Shown: positions 23,785 to 37,253 of the stretch, in pieces
How positions within the stretch are numbered: the stretch's first letter is position 1
Layout of the letters: the number at the start of each line of letters is the position of its first letter
DNA from: Pagrus major
Lineage: Eukaryota; Chordata; Actinopteri; Spariformes; Sparidae
Reading direction: 5' to 3'
Assembly (NCBI RefSeq): GCF_040436345.1
Contig: NC_133236.1
Span: 11,958,443 to 12,022,442 of the forward strand
Length of the DNA: 64,000 nt
The notes under the pieces: model-generated
What the model was told of the DNA's origin: nothing
The model's input: the letters and a program-made list of their open reading frames with translations, nothing else
Databases searched by the model: none
Position numbers and translations under genes: made by a program

Positions 23785-26715
23785 ATGGGGAAAGACTTCA
23801 GGTGTATTGAATGTAACGAAAAAGCATCGGAGTTGCACAGGGATTACAGTAACGGCATCCTGAAGATAACCATATGTGTGCGTTAACCATTAACATGTTG
23901 GTGTTGAGTTAATTTGGTGTAACTGTTTGTGATGAAGATGCTAGCTAACACGAGTTGGCTCAAACATAACATGTATACATGTCTTACTAAGTTACAGCCT
24001 ACTGAATTACTGTATTTGTTTAACGTCCGCTATGTATGGCTAAGAATAAGTCTGTGAATCTAACTGCAAAGCTACATTTCCACACAATGTCGACATTTTG
24101 TTATGGTGACACCTGTGTGTGGCTTCACTGGGTGCTCTGGTTGAATGTGGCAACATGTTATTTATAGCTTTAGTTGACTTTGTCTGTGTGTTTGTATTTT
24201 GCAGGAGTCATGCCAAAAGCCAGTGGACAAATACATTGAATATGACCCAGTTATCATCCTGATTGATGCCATTTTGTGCAAGACACAGGCGTTCAGACAC
24301 ATATTGTTCAACACAAGCTTGAATGTAAGTAATATCAACTGTTTTCACCTCATTGCACATGTGCACAAAGGATAGTTCATTGATATAATAACTGTTGGAT
24401 ATGTGGATGTTGTGTGTTCATGACTGGCCTTATGGTGGACACAAGTCATCAAAAGTAGTGGGATGCTCAATTTACAGACCTGCAGGATTACATAGATTGC
24501 TCTCATACTGTCATGTGTGTGTTTCTTCTCCTCCACCTCTGCAGATCCACTGGAAGTTGTGTGTGTTCTGCCTGCTGTGCGAGGCTTACCTCAGGTGGTC
24601 TCTGCTCCATGGCTCCGAGCAGAGCAGCGACCCTGCTGACATCATCAGGTACACCAAGGAATGGGAGTTCTACAGCATGTTTGGACTGGCCAGCCTCGGT
24701 AAGATGATAAAACCAGAGCGCCTTAACACATCTGTCAGACTGTATCACTGCCGTAGTGAATGTCTTGAGTGTTAACATGGAGCACCACAGACATTTATCT
24801 GATGGGAACACATGGTTATATTGTCAATATTCTCATTATCTAGTAGGGAAGTTGACAAGTCTATCCAAACATTAATGTAATCCTTTATTTTAACTGGTAC
24901 TGCCTCTGAGAAAAAGGTTATTAAACAATAGCATGTGAAAGAGTAGTTTTTCATACGTTTTTGTTCACCCTAGCTGTATAATCAGACGGAATTACCAATT
25001 AGTTACACAGTTGTATATATATTTTTGGATTAATCAATCATGTAGTGTGTAAAATGTCAGAAAATAGTTTTAAAAAAATGTCTTTGACAAGCTCACTAAG
25101 CCCGAATTGTGGTCTTGAAACTGCTTGTGTTTGCCAACCAGTTGTCCAAGTCAAAGATATATCATTTGCAATCAAATTAAACACAGAAAAGCAGCAAATC
25201 CTCGCTTCCTTCAGAGGCTGGAACAAGAGAGTGGTTGGCATTTATGCTTAATAAGTGCCTTTCTCAATTTAAAAATTGATGTTGATTAATTTTCTGTCTG
25301 TCGACTGATTGTTTCAGCTCGACCCTGGAGTCAGTCTCCCTACGCAGAAGAAAAATATAAATGACAAACCCCTGCTTAACATAATGCTGTTCTTGTTTTT
25401 TGTAGTAAAAAGTCACTAACACTGAACAAAAACATTTAAACACTCTAATATCTGCTCCCGTTTTTCATGAGTTGAAATAAAAGATCTATGAGTCTTAAAT
25501 GCACACAAAAGGCTTATTTCGCTCAAAATTTGTTGACAAATTTGTTTAAAACTCAAGATATTTCAGTCACCCGACTCATGAACTCATGAAAAATGGAAGC
25601 AAAACCATCCATCTATCTCTGACATGTCTGTCTGTGGTTTTTGTAGAGCTGTCAGCGTTCTGCAGCGGTGTGCTCTGCTTCCTCTGGGTGGTGGTGGGTC
25701 TCCTGCAGAGCGGGCCCCTCGAGCTCAGCCTGCTCCTCAGAGGACTGCTGCTGTCCTGCTACGGCAAGGTCCTCCTGATCCCCGCTGTCATCTGGGAGCA
25801 CGACTACTCCCCGCTCTGTCTGGGCCTCATCAAACTGTTTGTGCTCACCTCAAACTCACAGGCTATCAGAGGTAGGAGAATATGCCAATGTTGTGCCAGT
25901 CTTTAATCTCATTTTTATTTTAAGGATCAAGACATTCTTATTACACCGAATACTGACGAAGAAAATACAATCATTTTGAGAGAAATCAGGAGTCACTTAA
26001 TTTGAAGAATTACTTTGTCTGAAGGTAGGAGCTTAAACCTCGTGAGACATGAGGAAATAACCGGATTTTCATTCTTCAAACAACATGTTAAAGCACCAGC
26101 AGGTGGCAACTAACTCTGTGTTTGATGAACTCCCCCCCGCTCCTGACTACACCGACCCCAGACAATGAAAATAAATTCAATACATAACAGAAAAGTTCTC
26201 AGCGGACATTTCTTACCTTGTACAATTTATTTCTTCAGCAGCAGCTGAGCTTTGTGCAGCAAACAATGAGATGTTGTTGAGTGATTGTGTGATTTAGTTT
26301 CTGTACAGAATATTGACAATAAACAAGTTACAAAATGACTGATGTTAAGTGTAACAAAGTAGTGAATTAAGTCTTTTCACTGCTTTATTTTAAGCCCTCT
26401 AAATATACATATATATAGATACGTGTGTGTGTGTGTATGTATAGTATAATATATGTGTTTTTACAAGTTTATTTAATAGCATTTGCCACACTAATTTAAC
26501 TTACATGAAAACAAACACTGTCCATAGAATAAGTGTGTGTATTCATAATCTTCTCATCCATTTCTCTCCCCTCTATCCCTCCCCCAGTGATCCTGAACAG
26601 CAGTAGACGTCTGTCACTGATGGCTGTGTGTGTCGGCCTGCTGTCAGAGACCTTCGTGGCTCAGGCCTGTAAAAAGCTCCCATGGAGCATCCAGGACGTT
26701 TTGACGTTTCATTGA
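23785..26715 (+). CDS. arv1: ARV1, ER membrane lipid-homeostasis protein (complete, 5 exons)
   Basis: Exons 23785-23877, 24205-24324, 24545-24698, 25647-25871, 26588-26715; 239 aa (human 271). The ARV1 homology domain is clear: zinc-ribbon cysteines C7, C10, C31 and C34 (FRCIEC and CESC), then [30 protein letters not shown] and [16 protein letters not shown]. Several hydrophobic segments in the C-terminal half (for example [14 protein letters not shown] and [10 protein letters not shown]) are expected membrane spans. ARV1 is an ER protein required for normal sterol and GPI/sphingolipid handling. The chosen start has a good context (A at -3, G at +4). An in-frame ATG at 23671 would add 38 residues; human ARV1 also has an N-terminal extension before its zinc ribbon, so this alternative stays open. 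Confidence 0.96.
25030..25325 (+). repeat. Interspersed element, family M, copy 2 (ARV1 intron 3)
   Basis: Carries AAAATGTCAGAAAATAGTTT, AAAGCAGCAAATCCTCGCTT, CTGTCGACTGATTGTTTCAG and AGCTCGAC in the order seen in other family M copies. Confidence 0.65.
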
Positions 26716-27267
26716 CTGTCTGCCCCATCAGACAAATGTCACTTATCTCAGGGATGATGAAGAGATCGTGGATGCCAACCTGTGCTAGAAAGAGGCAGTT
26801 TTTAATGAACCTTCTGCCCACGGAGCTGGAAAAGGAAAAGGACTTTTTTGTGAAGTTGTGTTCTTCCAAGTTCCCAAAAGGACACAGAGAGCAGCAGAAG
26901 AGACAATGTTTTATTTTTTTCCTGTGCTCTTTATAGAGAAAAAGATCCATCTTCATCTTGCAGGGATGTCAAGGAGGCGGCGGCCCTCCTTTCGTTTTTC
27001 ATTTTGGTTTTAATGAGTTCCCAAGTCAAGATTCCCGTGACATTTTTATTTGTCCCACAGAGGAGCTACAGCATGGGAACATCCCCTGATCTAAATTATT
27101 CTCATTCTCAGGGCCACTCTAAACACAGACCCTGAGGTTGTAATTTGACAGTAACTACTTCTCTGTCTGGGCAGGAACCAGCCAACACTCTACACATTCT
27201 TTGGCTCATTGGTGAAATACTCATCGTAGCTCACACGCACACAGAAACAGATGGGCTACATTGTCAG

Positions 27268-27289
27268 AATAAATCAATTACTAAATAAA
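27268..27289 (+). terminator. Candidate ARV1 polyadenylation signals
   Basis: Two AATAAA hexamers at 27268-27273 and 27284-27289, about 550 bases after the ARV1 stop. Assignment is by position only. Confidence 0.45.
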
Positions 27290-27339
27290 ACAGACACAAC
27301 CTTGACTTTTTATTTATAATTTATTGCAATGTTCAAAGC

Positions 27340-27515
27340 TAGTGATGAGAGAGAATGATCAATTGATGATCTAGTCTATTAAATGTCAGAAAATGTTGTA
27401 GAAATAGTCCTTTACAATTTCACAGTGCCCAGTTTTCTGATCAAAAGTCCAAACCCCAAAATATGTAATTTACAATTATATGAAATGGATAAAAACCAAA
27501 AAATGCTCATGGTAC
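27340..27515 (+). repeat. Interspersed element, family M, copy 3 (degraded)
   Basis: Contains AATGTCAGAAAATGTTGTAG and AAAAGTCCAAACCCCAAAAT, with the order seen in better copies. An ATCGG-type fragment (GCCGATACTGATTCC, CAATACTGGTATCAGTATTG) follows directly at 27540-27630. Confidence 0.45.
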
Positions 27516-28144
27516 ATGGTATCAGATCAGTGCATAGACTCGTGCACTCGCCGATACTGATTCCAGCATTTAACGCAGTATCGGAGACATTTCCAATACT
27601 GGTATCAGTATTGGAACAACCCTATTCTTTACTTTTTTCATCATGTGGCACTGAAACTAATTAAATTCCTTGAAGTGAATTGCACATTAAGACGGGGTCC
27701 GCCGTTTATTTGTTGCATTTTATAGAGAAAGTTGAGCAAAATCCACCAAACTGCAGCAAGAACCTTTCCAGATATCTGATACACAATAATCATTATGGAA
27801 CATGTTAACCTGCTTCAGTGGGTAAACTTTACAAAACCTCCCTGGAGTGTTTGTGTTCAATTAGTAAAATAAACATCTGCAGCAGGCCGAGTGTCTGTGG
27901 AATGAGGAGAATTTGTTCTCTCACGCAGTTACCTTCAGTGTAAATGGACAGCTGAACCTGCCTCGGCCCCTGGGAGTCTTTGCAGGAGTCGTGTGGTTAT
28001 TAAGAACTGCTGCACAGCCGGCCGGACACGTGAGGAGAGGCGAGGCAGAATTCTTTCTAAACAAAACCATCTGACGAGGACTCCCCCTCCCAGATGTAGT
28101 GATCTCCCCTCAAACACGATCACGGATAATGGCATTCAAAACTG

Positions 28145-28415
28145 CTGCATGTAGCATCAATTTATCATAGAGAAATTAACGAATTAACCATGCTGAGAAT
28201 CCATTAATTAGTTTGAGTAATTTTTTAAGGAAAAAAAAAGTCAACATTCTCTAATCTGAGCTTCTTATATGTGAATATTTTCTGGTTTCTATGACGGTCA
28301 ACTGAAATTCTTTGGGTTGTGGACAAAACTAGACATTTGAGGACGTCATCTTGTTTTATGGGAAACACTGATTGACATTTTTCACTATTTTTCTGACATT
28401 TTATAGTTGTAATCC
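28145..28415 (-). repeat. Interspersed element, family M, copy 4
   Basis: Reverse orientation: ACATTTGAGGACGTCATCTT, GGAAACACTGATTGACATTT and TTTCTGACATTTTATAG match the copies at 38315-38545 and 40970-41300. Confidence 0.7.
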
Positions 28416-28734
28416 TAAATTATCATCAAATTAAAAGTGGCACGAAAGAAATGATCTTTTTTGTCTGATATCGCTGCAGTTGTTCCCGTTTTCATTCTTA
28501 ACAATGTGACTCGTCCTCTGTGTCCCTTGTCTTTTTTGTCTTAATAAGAAGACATTTTTAATCTGAATTTCACTCCTTACACCTTCTGCCATTACTTTAA
28601 AATCTAAAGCCAAAGTGCCCTCTTTCAATTCGCTGCTTGTTTTGTAAAGCAGCACTTAAAAAAATGTCATCCAGTTACAACAAATTAACAAAAATACATC
28701 CTTAACAAAGCCAGTTCAAACATGTTTTTTCCTC

Positions 28735-28945
28735 TGAGCGAGTCACGAGATAACAACTGTTGTTTTCCCGAGATAACGAGATTTGGTAGCTGAAGCTATA
28801 TAAGACCCAAATCACTGCAGGAACCATTGCATCAGTCATCATAAAAGCACAAAACAAATGCAGAAAAACGCTCACCTGCCTACATGAATGTTATCTCGTG
28901 ATAATGACGTAAATAACTTGTGATCTCAAGAAAACAAATAAGATT
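28735..28945. repeat. Region with repeated ATCTCG/CGAGAT motifs
   Basis: GTCACGAGATAACAAC and CCCGAGATAACGAG on the left face GTTATCTCGTGATAATGACG on the right, an inverted layout spanning about 200 bases. Likely a small foldback element. Confidence 0.45.
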
Positions 28946-30799
28946 TAAATTGTTATCATGGGAAAACGGAGGAAATAACATGTTTGACCCATGGCTGTTT
29001 AGGGCTTCTGTGGTTGAGAGCAGTTTCTTTTTTAAAAATAATGCCATAAAAATGTCAAAATTCTACTTTTTTCCTCCTTATACATTTTCAAATGACCTGA
29101 CGCTGCCATTTTATTCACAGAGAAAAGGTTTTCTCACTGGGCCTCCAGAATATTTGTTACTGTGTTCATGCTCATCAGCCTAAATATCACGTGATGTTCA
29201 AAGGAAATCTTAACGTTTAAGTGTGCCCCATTTATCTTTGCCTCCTACTAATGTTTAAAATGAACTAAGGTTGAAATAGCTGTGACTTTATGTTACAGAC
29301 AAGCCCTGACACTGGGCAGGGACTGATGCGTCTGAATATAAAACCAACTTGTTGAGCGAGTTTGCATTGAGCTTGCAGAGAAACACTGGTTAAATGTTGC
29401 AATATGTGCTCTCCGAGCTGTCTGCCGTGCAAATGTATGACGGGACAAAATAAAATATTTCCATTTTTAACATAATTACTCAGATTTGTGTGTGATTATT
29501 TATTTTGTGCAAGTGTTTCTGTGTGCTGCGTCTGCACATGGATGGATACATGTTATTACAGGCCTGTGAATAGTTAAGAGACAGCACACGAATGTGGAAT
29601 GTTGTGTTAGGAGTCCTCACCCTGGGTGGATCTGTGCTGCAGTCTCTGTGGAGAGGAACGCAGCCTGGATCAGTTTAAACACAGAGACGTCAAAATCAGC
29701 TCGACTGAGACAAACAAACATCTCTGTCTGTCAGAAATAAACCGGTGTGTTTATGGACTCACACAGCAGAATGATGGCAGAAAGTCCCAGTAACAAAACA
29801 TTTCCAGTAAAAGAGAAACTTTGCAGCTAATATTAACATTATTGATCTTGAGTATGCATTTGAGGACAAGGGAAACTATTAAAAAATAAAATTAAAAACA
29901 GAAAAACATACATAGACATACTAAAAGAATGGATGTTTGCTTTTTTAATATCCCTAAATGATGCACACAACATGGATTAAGCATAGGAATCAACAACCTG
30001 TGTTATGTTTGCTTAACTTGTCAACACAGTGTTTATGTCTCCTGGACAAAATGTTTCTAAATGTGGAGTCTGGAGAGTGCTGGTCAATTACTGTGGCATG
30101 CAGTGGTTTAATCTAAGTCGGACTAATGAGATTACTGGAACAGCAGTCACCTCGCAGCCCTTCACCAGGTCTGGACCAGTGTGAGCGCCGAGGACTGGAG
30201 CTGGAGGGAGAATACAACCTGAAGTCTGCTGTCACCTAAAACCCTTTGGCTTCGCTGAAAATGTATTTTTGTTTATACAATTGAGTTGTCTTACCTCATT
30301 GGTACAGACATGAGGTCGTAGTTGATGTAACTTTTCATCTTTCTATTGGCCCAGTCCCTAATTTAAAACGTTGACCAGTGGGCTTCATGTTGATCAGTTA
30401 GCCTAGCATACTCTGAGCTCAACAGTGAAACTTCCCCTTTTCATTTAAAAATGTATATTTTAAAGAGGAGACTTTCTGGTGAGTTTTGAATGTAATAAAT
30501 AAGCATGCTGTTTTTGATTGTTTTTTAAAAATTTTTTTTTTAAAAAGCAACTCTATGAGCCGTATTTAGCCATGCTAGTCGCTCTGATAGGCTATACGCT
30601 ACTTCAGCACAGCTCAGCTTTGAGCTAGCTTGTTAAATGCTAATATCAGAATGCTAGCAAGCTTATAACAACAGACTGATGTTTTTAATAGTTGCAATGC
30701 TCATATTTTAACCATCTTGACCATCTTAGTACAGCGGGCCAGCCTAGCATGCTATAAGATTTACCAGTTAGCACTCAACACAACATAGGCCTAGTCTAC

Positions 30800-31230
30800 A
30801 AGTAATGCTGCATTCACATGCCCTCGGTTGGTCCCGCTTGCCGAGTTTGGAAGTCGTTCTTCCTAAGTCTGTGTGTTCATGTGCGTCATGTCGTCATGTC
30901 GGCATGTTGGCGCAACATGGACATTAAAAAGAAGTTGTGTACATTTTTATTGCGTGTAAACAATATGTTGACAGCTGTTTCCAGTACTTTAGTGACAAGG
31001 AACAGCGAAGGAAACGGATCATGTAAGCCATGAAATATGTTTCACAACATATGCATGTTACCATCACCCCAATGACCGCCATGTTTCAGCAGCACATGAC
31101 ATCAGCTCGGCAACTCGTGCACCAAAAGTTGTGGTTGCTCTGACTTGAAGCGGCATTCGCGAGAGTTTTCCAAGTCGGACCTACCTTTTTCCGATTATTC
31201 CGACACCTTATGAACACACTAGGCTGATCG
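30800..31230 (+). repeat. Interspersed repeat, family P, copy 1
   Basis: Starts GTAATGCTGCATTCACATGC. The part 30951-31170 (GACAGCTGTTTCCAG, CATATGCATGTTACCATCA) also occurs in opposite orientation at 47390-47575. Its left flank GGAAGTCGTTC and right part TCCAAGTCGGACC suggest inverted ends. Confidence 0.65.
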
Positions 31231-31467
31231 GGATGTCATCACCTTTGCCAGATTAAGATTGTAATGTAAAGTTTTTTAAATGTGTGCTTTATTGTATGTT
31301 GCTCAGTTTACTGTATTTTTGATCTCATTGCATTAATTTCTTGTTTTCATAAAAGCCATTTAGGGACAGGTGTGGCAAATTAGCATCTGCTATAAACACT
31401 ATGATACCTGCTTCACACAGCTGTTTCAGTTTGTTTCATAAAGTTCTTTACGTGTCCCTATCAAATA

Positions 31468-31527
31468 AACAATAATAAATAAATAAATAAACAAACAAAC
31501 AAACAAACAAATAGATAAATAGATAAA
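31468..31527. repeat. (AAAT)n/(AAAC)n/(AGAT)n compound microsatellite
   Basis: Runs of AAAT, then ACAA, then ATAG units over about 60 bases. Confidence 0.9.
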
Positions 31528-33244
31528 TCTCTTTTTTTTAGATGGTGCTACAGTGAAGGGATCAACAAAGTTATTGCAATTAATTCTGAGGGAAACATGA
31601 ATATTTGTCGCAGATGTTATGGCAGTCCAAACAGTAGTTTGCAGAGACATTTCATTTAAAATGAAAAAATCAGCCTCATAGTGTAAGAGTTCAGGATTCA
31701 TCCTCAGTGGATAAAGGCTGGTATGTCTATTTCTGGGCCAAAGTGGTGGACTGACCGAGTGACCACTAGTTTAAAACAGACAGGGAAACCCCTTCACATC
31801 GTGGCTTTAGTTATAAACAATGTATTCAAAGCAGCTCCAGAGCGGTTGAGTCACTGTGTCAACAAGCAGCACACTGAGCTGCATGCAGACACATACATAT
31901 CCAAATGAGGTTGCACATTAACCAGTGGTCTTTTGTGTGTTTTAGTCTAAAAAACAGACCTAAATCACAAACGGGTCATTTCACGGCCTCACTGAAATGC
32001 ATAGAACAACACAAATGAAACAGGAGCGCACCGCCTTCAGGTTTGCAGTGAACAGAGAAAAACTCCAACACTGTTTTACAAGTATTCTCGACAATAATAA
32101 GCGTCTGGCGACTTCAGTTTCTGTGTTAATGTGATAGACAAGCGTCCCCACAGCCTCGCTCTGATGTGGCAATCTGTCCCGGCCCTCCCTGTGGAGAGAG
32201 TGATGCGCACCTTGGATTTGCTCTCTCAGTCAAGATTATGTTAATCTGCTCTAATCTCCCAACAGACGCTCAGACAGGCAGCACGAGACCAGAGTGCAGA
32301 GCAGAGAGAGAAAGACAACATGGCCTTCAAATGATGCACACTGCACAACGGTCTGCACAGACAGCCTGTATTCAAGCACGATATCAAAGTCGTGCTGTAA
32401 AGCTTTTAAATGAATGTTTTCAGACATAAAGGTATACATTTAGCCATTTATTTGACGGCAGATGTGTTGTGGTCCAGCTCCAGTGCAGTTTGACTGGTCA
32501 GTACTGGTCATAATATCCTGAATTGCTGAAATCCTGAAGCTTTACTGTTCATTTAAAGATCCAAATACTGTTTAAGGGGCTTTCCCAAGACTGTCAAGAA
32601 GATTCGAATATAGGGTTTGAAAAGAAACACCACAGTGGCTAAAGACATTTTCATGGCCAGAAACAAAAACCCCAACAGTACAGTCAACATTTAACAGTTA
32701 CAAGAGTAAAAAAACAAAAACAAATACCAAATGACAAAACACACAAAAATGTAACAAAATGTACTCAATTTCTGTAAAGACCACATCTATAGTGTTCTAT
32801 ACAGACATTTATATCGAATTATAATGCATTTCTTTATGACTACACTTAAAATACTTTCTGATGCACTATATCAACAGTCATAAAATATATAGATGTGATT
32901 TAAAATGAATCATAAGTTAAAATGTCTCATAGATGCTTCTGACTAGTTATAAACTGGAGGTAGCCTGATGGAGTTTATAACACATTATGTCAGCCTATAC
33001 GATGTGGTCTTCATAGACAGAGCTGCAAGCAAGATGACCTCTGCCAGTGCAACTTTATTATATAATATATATTATGACATTATATACATCACATTTGGGA
33101 TTATCATTGCTAATGCATTCACATGTTAGCAGCATTTTTGCAGTGAAGCTAATGTAACCCTTTATACACTACTGAGTGGTTTAATTTGCTGTGTAACGAT
33201 GCCTCAAATTTGATATGATCTTCATAAATTCACCCCAACACTTA

Positions 33245-33785
33245 AATTGAGTCATTATGTCCTCACCCTCATGTTGGTGGAAAGTCAGGTGAAGCTCTGT
33301 CATCCACGAAACATTTCTGAAGCTTCACAGCAAAACAGCGTTACAGTATTCTCCTAAACAGCTGAAGTAGATGGGGACTTGTTTTAAAACGTTAAAAAAA
33401 CACAACCGAAAAACATTAAATGGCTTCACACAGCTCGTCCGGCATAATGCAAGTCTCCAGAAGGCCAGAGGATGTTTTTTACGCCGAAATCTTCACTGTC
33501 GTCGCTAACGTTAGCACACATCCCATCTGAAGCGGGTGCACAAGCTTGATCGTGTGTTGAGTGTGTAAATGATGTCTTTTCAATTAAATCTGGGATCTCT
33601 GGACGAGCTGCATGGAGGCTTTTTATGTTTTCTTTCAGTTGTGTTTTCTATGTGCTCGTTTACTTCAGTTGTTTAGGAGAATGCTGCAACTGCTGTTCAC
33701 AATGTTTTGTGGACCCAACTTTTCATCAGCATGAGGGTGAGTAGAAAATTACCGAATTTTCATTTTTGGGTGAACTTATCCTTTA
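33245..33785. repeat. Long foldback element
   Basis: The left part has CCTCACCCTCATGTTG and CTCCTAAACAGCTGAAGTAG. The right part has the inverted equivalents ACTTCAGTTGTTTAGGAG and CATCAGCATGAGGGTGAG, ending TTTTTGGGTGAACTTATCC. Arms exceed 100 bases with moderate identity. Confidence 0.65.
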
Positions 33786-34354
33786 ATTTGCAGTAATTAA
33801 CTAGAGTGTTCAGATACAGGAAGCAGAGTAGAAAGATCAAGATGTATGTGCAAGTACAACTTCAACATAACTAGCATTACAACAGGCTGTGTTACACATA
33901 CATTTTAGATGCACTTTATGAGCGACCTTCCTGAATATTGAATACTACAGAGTCGAATGATTGTAGCGTGACCCATTTCTTCAGTCTCACAGGGAGCCTC
34001 GGAGTGTGAAAATGTAAACAGTGTTATCATCATCAGTAATTCATCTGAACCTCACAGCATGAGGAGCTGCTGCTACATCAAAGCCGTGACATCCTGCTGC
34101 AGTAATGATCAATTAGACCGGAACTGCAGCATGGCAGCTTCTCAACACCGAAATGCAGATCGGTGCATTTAAATGCAGGTCAGAGCGAGATGCATTCAGG
34201 AGAAAGAAAAAGAAGTAGGGCAGCAGAGAGAGGAAGATTACTGCAGTTTGGGCTGGGAGGATCTTGTAGAGTTTCACTGGGGCTGGTTGGATTCTGGGAA
34301 TGAAGATGATCGTTAATATTTTGTGTCGTATGATTTTGTTAATTCGTTTTTCAG

Positions 34355-34530
34355 CCATGTGACTGGCAGGGCTAGTGGTCCAGACTGAAATATCTCAGCA
34401 ACTATTGGAAGGATTTCATGTCCCACAGAGGATGAATCCTATTGATTTTGGCGATCCAATGATTTTTCCTCTCTGCCGCCCTCCTCTGTCTTCGGGTTAA
34501 GGATGAAGCTTGTGTTGATTTAGCCAATTC
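34355..34530. repeat. Dispersed teleost repeat fragment
   Basis: Carries AATATCTCAGCAACTATTGG and CAGAGGATGAATCCTATTG. The second motif recurs at 48307-48333 (CAGAGGATGAATCCTACTG). Confidence 0.5.
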
Positions 34531-36769
34531 AAGCATAAAATAATGGTCCAACTAATTTTTACAGATATAACACTGGTTCAGTTTCTGCTCTTTTTAGTGT
34601 GTTTCATGCAGAGGAACTCACTCCAAACCTGAACATTATGGAATCACTTTATTAAATTGGTATCAGTATAATAACAATGATAGGATTGAGACTAATTGTC
34701 CAAAGAAACAGTAGTATGGTCATTCATTAATGATGGATGGTAACAACACAGGCTTCACATGTTCTCTCAACAACTTATTTTTTCCACTATAGTGATTTAA
34801 TGAATGATTAAGATGAATGATATACAGTATAGATATGAAGTCAAACATTTCACGATTCTGGTCTCTCGTTAGCTTTCCAATGACAGATTCAAACAAATTC
34901 AACAACTGGTGGATAATAATCTAAATATTAAGTATGTCAACGTTAATAATCTGTTGGAGTTTACTGAGGCTCTCGTGTGTTTCCCTCGTCTGATTCACAC
35001 GCTCGGATTCAACCGAGTAGAGCCAGGCCTCGACACAGGTCAGCTAAAGAAGAGTCATATTGAGTTTTAGCGGGAAAACATGAGTTTGTATGCATTTTTA
35101 GGCCTTTTGCAAGCAAAGGTTAGCAGCAGGAAGTTTTAAAGTGAATGAAACATGGCCGATTGACAATCAAATCAATATAAATCTACCTCTGATCAAATTA
35201 ATTTGCCTTTTCGGCGCACCCTCCTCCACGTCCTGCCTATACGTGTGCCTTTTGACAAACCACTTCAGCAGGAGTGTGAAGTGAACGCTGAGGCATGACT
35301 GTGATTACAGTAATAACCATTACTTAAGTCAAAACACATGACTGCACTGCACCCTGGTCTTTCGAGGCCACTCTAGGTAGAAAAACTGATCTTCTAACAA
35401 TTCATTTTTTGCACGTGATTGTTCAAAGTCGGTGCAAAATGGCGGCTTTAGAAAGAAGCCCTTGTTATGAGAGACTCGCACCAAAAACACGACATTTACA
35501 TTGAAATAAGTCGACCGTAGTTGCTGTAAGCATGTTGGTACATCACAAAAAAAAACACCAAATAACAGAGTGTCACATTACAATCGTGTTCAAAGATATT
35601 TTTTTGTCCCTCCAGGGTGAAAACTTTTCTCATCAGGAGCCACAAGTTTACCCTGAGATGACATCACCACATCACACATCCAATAATCACATGAAAAACG
35701 GCGTTGTAAAACACATCACTCATCTGCGATACTAGGGTACAACTGGCTGGTGTTCAATTCGAAGCTCCTCTCTAACTCTCCTGTGCTGGATGTAGTTGCA
35801 GTAGTGTTGCTGTGCAAGGAGCACCGTGTGCCCGTGTCAAAAAGACAAACTCAGAGTGGATCAGGTAGTTGTAGTTTTGCAGGATTTAACACAGAGCAAC
35901 CACAAACAAGTGCAAAATCATAGCCCAACACTTGAAATGTTTGTGAGGAGTGCACCTTAGTTTTGCTAATGACATGGCTGATATTAAGGCCGTTACAAGC
36001 TTTGGAAGTTAAAGCTGCTTCATGTAGAAGATTTAAATGTACTTTGAAGGAATAAATGTAAGTTATTTCATGTTTATGTCGCCGTCCGAGTAAGGAAGGA
36101 AGAGAACAGCCTCTCTGTGTATGAAGCAACTCAAATTTCAGAGGCAGGAAGCATCAAAAACACACCACTCCCAACAGCTGCGTCCTCGTCAATAAAATGA
36201 AAAAGGAGCCTTTGACGGAGGATAAAAAAAGGAGAGCTGAAAAAGTCTGAGCTCGGAGTAAACGTCCAAATCTCTTAGCACACCTTATAAGCAGCTCTTT
36301 CTGGGATTTCCAGGATTTGTAGTGATGTAATACTCTGCCATTAGGGGATTAAGGAGGTTGCAAAAGTCATCAGGTTTCAAATTCTGCACGTAGCAGCTTT
36401 AAGAACCGAGTTCATGTCGAGCGAGTCAAATGATGAAACTGTTACTGGTTTATTCTCGTCCCCGTCTTGAACAGCAAACCTCAGGACTGAAACCCGGAGG
36501 TTGACAAAGGCACTAATTGTGTAGACATCCAATAAAACGTCCGGGGTCAAGTCTTTACTGAATCAATTACATTGTTTGATCAAATGTGCTTTGATTTGCT
36601 GATTAGACACTTACACTGTTAAACGGGCAAGTTTTCAGATTTAAAAGTGACTAGGTAGTGGTGTGTTATGATTTCAAGAGAGGATTAAAACCTCATACAG
36701 TTAAAAATTTGAACTCAGATCAGAGAGAAAAGGATTTAATTTCTACCTCAAATGCTTTGATAGAGTAGT

Positions 36770-36840
36770 TAAAGGAATAGTTTCAAAATTTGGGGGAAAT
36801 GTGCTTATTTGCTTTCTTGTTTTGCTGCTTCCTTCTCGTC
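36770..36840. repeat. Dispersed teleost repeat fragment
   Basis: AAAGGAATAGTTTCAAAATT followed by GGGGGAAATGTGCTTATTTG resembles the start of a common fish repeat. No partner was identified in this window. Confidence 0.35.
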
Positions 36841-37172
36841 CTGAACATTACGCCCAGTGAAGCCATGTGTCCTTTTTCAACTTTGTTTTTGTGAGGATTA
36901 AATGAGAGCAACATAATGTTTAATTAGTAAGTTTTAGAGGCGTTGATAGGCAGATTCGATAGCTGTTCCCTCAGCCCAGTCCCCAAGAAAAAATGTTTCT
37001 GCAAACCCCGATATGTTGAATTTGCAGCTTTCATATGAATCATATCATACTGAGATTACATATGAGCAGTGGTAGCACGACAGCTCAGTGACACCACCGT
37101 TTGCTTCCTACAAAACCAGGTCATTTTGGCAACAAAACAAAAAACTTTAATAAAATGTAGTGACATTTTCCA

Positions 37173-37253
37173 GCTGTGCTTAAGGTGATAAAACCAGGTA
37201 TTATCAACCCAAACCTGATTTTTTCCTTACCCTACTCAGACCTTAAGCACAGC
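37173..37253. repeat. 14-bp inverted repeat with 53-base spacer
   Basis: GCTGTGCTTAAGGT at 37173-37186 and its exact reverse complement at 37240-37253. Possibly the ends of a tiny element or a chance pairing in AT-rich DNA. Confidence 0.7.
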
